From NCBI RefSeq assembly GCF_020076305.1, contig NZ_JAIQXE010000003.1:434001-498000 (forward strand): DNA of 64,000 nt, in the 5' to 3' direction. This document shows positions 62,261 to 64,000 of this stretch, piece after piece. The position numbers were made by a program, and so were the translations under genes. This stretch comes from Flavihumibacter profundi. GTDB taxonomy: Bacteria > Bacteroidota > Bacteroidia > Chitinophagales > Chitinophagaceae. Below the pieces are notes generated by a model. The model was not told the DNA's origin and ran no database searches. It saw nothing but the letters and a program-made list of their open reading frames with translations. Each line of letters opens with the position of its first letter. Position 1 is the stretch's first letter.

Positions 62261-64000
62261 CTATCGTTCACCATCAAATACCAAACCCTGCATCTCCATT
62301 CTCACTTTTACTACCTTTCCTGAACTGTTACGCGTAAACATTACGATTGCGCCATTATCGCCTTTAAAATGGTCAGAGTTAGGCCCTTCAGGGAACAATT
62401 CAGTTTCATGCCCCCAGGCAGAAATAAAAAGGCTGCCATTTTCTGCACTTACCTCCACTTCCCGAGTCATGCCTTCCTTAACCTGGTATGTACCCTCATA
62501 ATCAGTTGCATTCTTTATACTGGCAAATTGATGCGAATCAATGGCTGTTGAAAAATGATACAGGCCCGATCCCGCTGTTACAACAGCATAACCGGCTTCC
62601 TCCCTGATGTATTGAATTTCTTTTTTTGCAAGAAGTGGTTTTCCACTTTCAGTGATTTCGGCCTTTGGTAAAACTGGAATATAGATGGTTGCGCTTGTAT
62701 TTGCCGGAATCTCAATATCCATCTTTAACTGGTCACCTTCAATCGTCCAGCTGCTGGAAGCGATACCATAATATGTTTTCAGGCTGGCTGCAACATGGGA
62801 GAACTTCCCACCAACATGTGGCCTGATCCTGATCTTCCTGTATCCCGGACCGTCTTCCTCAGTATCCAGTCCGGCCATTACCCTGTACATCCAATCGCCA
62901 ATGGCGCCATAAGCGTAATGGTTAAACGAATTCATACCCGGTGTCTGGAAGCTGCTGTCAGGTTTAATGCCATCCCATCTTTCCCAGATGGTGGTTGCAC
63001 CCATTTTTACCGGGTAAAGCCATGAAGGATATGTTTCCTGTAATAATAATTTATACGCCATATTGGTATAACCAAATCGGGTTAGTACATGACAAATACG
63101 TGATGATCCCAGGAATCCTGTCGTTATATGCTGATCATAACTCTTGATATTCTCCACCAGTCTTTCTGCCGCCTGTTTACGCAATTGCTCCGGCAGCATA
63201 TCAAATTCCAAAGCGAGTACATATGCAGTTTGCGTGCCTGAAACCAACCGGCCATTGGCGGTAACATATTCCCTTTGATATGCTTCCTTGATGCGGGTCA
63301 GCAGGGATTCATAATTGGCAGCATCTTCTGTCTTACCCAATACCCTGGCCGCGTTGATTAAGAGTTGTGTCGAATTTGCATAAAAGCATTGAGCCAGCAT
63401 GTATTTATCAGTTACGGCTGCCCGTCCGTCATTGTCATCATCCGGACGGTAAAATAACCAGTCCCCAAAATGGAATCCTGTATTCCAAAGATCATTTTTC
63501 GCCGAACGCCGGATACTTTCCACATAACTTTTCATACTGTAATACTGGTTCTCCAGCATCCTTTTATCGCCATAAGCCAGGTACATATTCCAGGGAACAA
63601 TGGTGGCCGCATCTGCCCAGCCTGCACTGCTGATGGGATTCCCCAACACATTCGGGACAACAAAAGGTACCGTGCCATTTACCTGTTCAGCTTCCAGGTC
63701 CTTTAACCATTTGGCAAAGAAATTATTGACCTGCATATTGAAAGATGCCGTACGGGAAAACGCCTGCGCATCGCCAGTCCAGCCAAGTCTTTCATCACGT
63801 TGCGGACAATCAGTCGGTACATCCAGGAAATTACCCCGCTGGCCCAACTGAATATTATGCTGCAACTGATTTATCAATTCATTGGAACTGGTAAAAGTTC
63901 CTGTTGGCGGCATATCCGAATAAAGGGAAACAGCTTCAAAATTATTGGCATTCAGTTCACCCGGGTAGCCTTCAATTTTAGCATACCTGAATCCCTGCCA
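62261..64000 (-). CDS. Alpha-L-rhamnosidase, GH78 (N-terminus outside window)
   Basis: The frame runs from the window end to the stop at 62261, giving 579 residues of the C-terminal part. The first visible residues, WQGFRYAKIEG, are typical of the region before the catalytic barrel. The (alpha/alpha)6 barrel shows DVPTDCPQRDERLGWTGDAQAF, GWADAATIVPW, TIWERWDG and MNSFNHYAYGAIGDWMYR, which are GH78 hallmarks. The C-terminal beta-sandwich follows, with an added tail. It releases terminal alpha-L-rhamnose, which matches the rhamnose catabolism genes at 31-38 kb. It heads the downstream run of esterase, dehydrogenase, TonB receptor and epimerase. Confidence 0.95.
   Translation of the reverse strand, partial: WQGFRYAKIEGYPGELNANNFEAVSLYSDMPPTGTFTSSNELINQLQHNIQLGQRGNFLDVPTDCPQRDERLGWTGDAQAFSRTASFNMQVNNFFAKWLKDLEAEQVNGTVPFVVPNVLGNPISSAGWADAATIVPWNMYLAYGDKRMLENQYYSMKSYVESIRRSAKNDLWNTGFHFGDWLFYRPDDDNDGRAAVTDKYMLAQCFYANSTQLLINAARVLGKTEDAANYESLLTRIKEAYQREYVTANGRLVSGTQTAYVLALEFDMLPEQLRKQAAERLVENIKSYDQHITTGFLGSSRICHVLTRFGYTNMAYKLLLQETYPSWLYPVKMGATTIWERWDGIKPDSSFQTPGMNSFNHYAYGAIGDWMYRVMAGLDTEEDGPGYRKIRIRPHVGGKFSHVAASLKTYYGIASSSWTIEGDQLKMDIEIPANTSATIYIPVLPKAEITESGKPLLAKKEIQYIREEAGYAVVTAGSGLYHFSTAIDSHQFASIKNATDYEGTYQVKEGMTREVEVSAENGSLFISAWGHETELFPEGPNSDHFKGDNGAIVMFTRNSSGKVVKVRMEMQGLVFDGER

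Noticed and set aside
1-64000. CRISPR arrays, tRNA or rRNA genes, prophage or insertion sequences
   Set aside because: No regularly spaced repeats, cloverleaf-like intergenic segments, transposase or phage structural genes were recognised; intergenic gaps are all short.

Overview
The window reads as a chromosomal segment of a Bacteroidota bacterium, most likely a soil or freshwater Chitinophagales-type glycan degrader. The reasons are the gene families (DUF2461, LytTR/LytS-type two-component pair, lamin-tail protein, TonB receptor, LutABC, fused rhamnulose-phosphate aldolase/dehydrogenase), the near absence of Shine-Dalgarno sequences, A-rich start regions, and several TAnnTTTG-type -7 promoter elements placed very close to start codons. 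No rRNA, tRNA, CRISPR array, prophage or intact insertion sequence was seen, and no stretch over 300 bases lacks a gene.

Region 1 (1-7.8 kb) is housekeeping: a truncated Nudix-type regulator, ligA, an orphan HNH/NUMOD4 protein, a DUF2461 protein, asd, a secreted lamin-tail protein and a PfkB kinase. Upstream of asd is the most interesting hidden signal: a 20-codon leader ORF rich in Met, Thr, Lys and Ile codons, then a strong intrinsic terminator whose 5' arm can instead pair with the leader ORF. This has the layout of a ribosome-mediated attenuator for the aspartate-family branch enzyme.

Region 2 (7.9-15.7 kb) is an aerobic phenylacetate cluster: tetR-paaE, paaABCD, then paaG, paaI and paaY, with a membrane glycosyltransferase-like gene on the opposite strand between paaD and paaG. 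The tetR and paaA promoters share a CTAAC-N4-GTTAG-like inverted repeat, which suggests one local repressor. Region 3 (15.7-22.3 kb) holds obgE, an AlkA-type glycosylase, mnmD, a first GH29 fucosidase, a LytTR/LytS-type pair and a fasciclin lipoprotein.

Region 4 (22.5-38 kb) is deoxysugar catabolism. A plus-strand run (MtfA-like peptidase, SMP-30 lactonase, IlvD/Edd sugar-acid dehydratase, SDR) resembles a non-phosphorylative sugar-acid route. A long minus-strand run carries rhaT, fused rhaD-dehydrogenase, rhaM, rhaI, rhaB, a GH29 fucosidase, lutA-lutB-lutC and a DUF1080 protein. L-rhamnose would be imported, converted to rhamnulose-1-phosphate, split to DHAP and L-lactaldehyde, oxidised to L-lactate and fed through LutABC to pyruvate.

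Region 5 (38-64 kb) is exported glycan processing: a four-gene planctomycete-type cytochrome set (DUF1549/DUF1553 with LamG, DUF1501, NHL propeller, membrane cytochrome-LRR), a GH29 fucosidase with an altered active-site motif, a beta-helix/PDZ/alpha-beta-hydrolase fusion, a GH95 fucosidase, a DUF1080 protein, and a second run (GH78 rhamnosidase cut by the window end, double esterase, ThuA/PQQ-dehydrogenase/cytochrome fusion, TonB receptor, TIM-barrel epimerase). Four fucosidases plus a rhamnosidase and rhamnose catabolism point to fucose- and rhamnose-rich, possibly acetylated, plant or algal polysaccharide as food. No SusC/SusD pair is present in the window.
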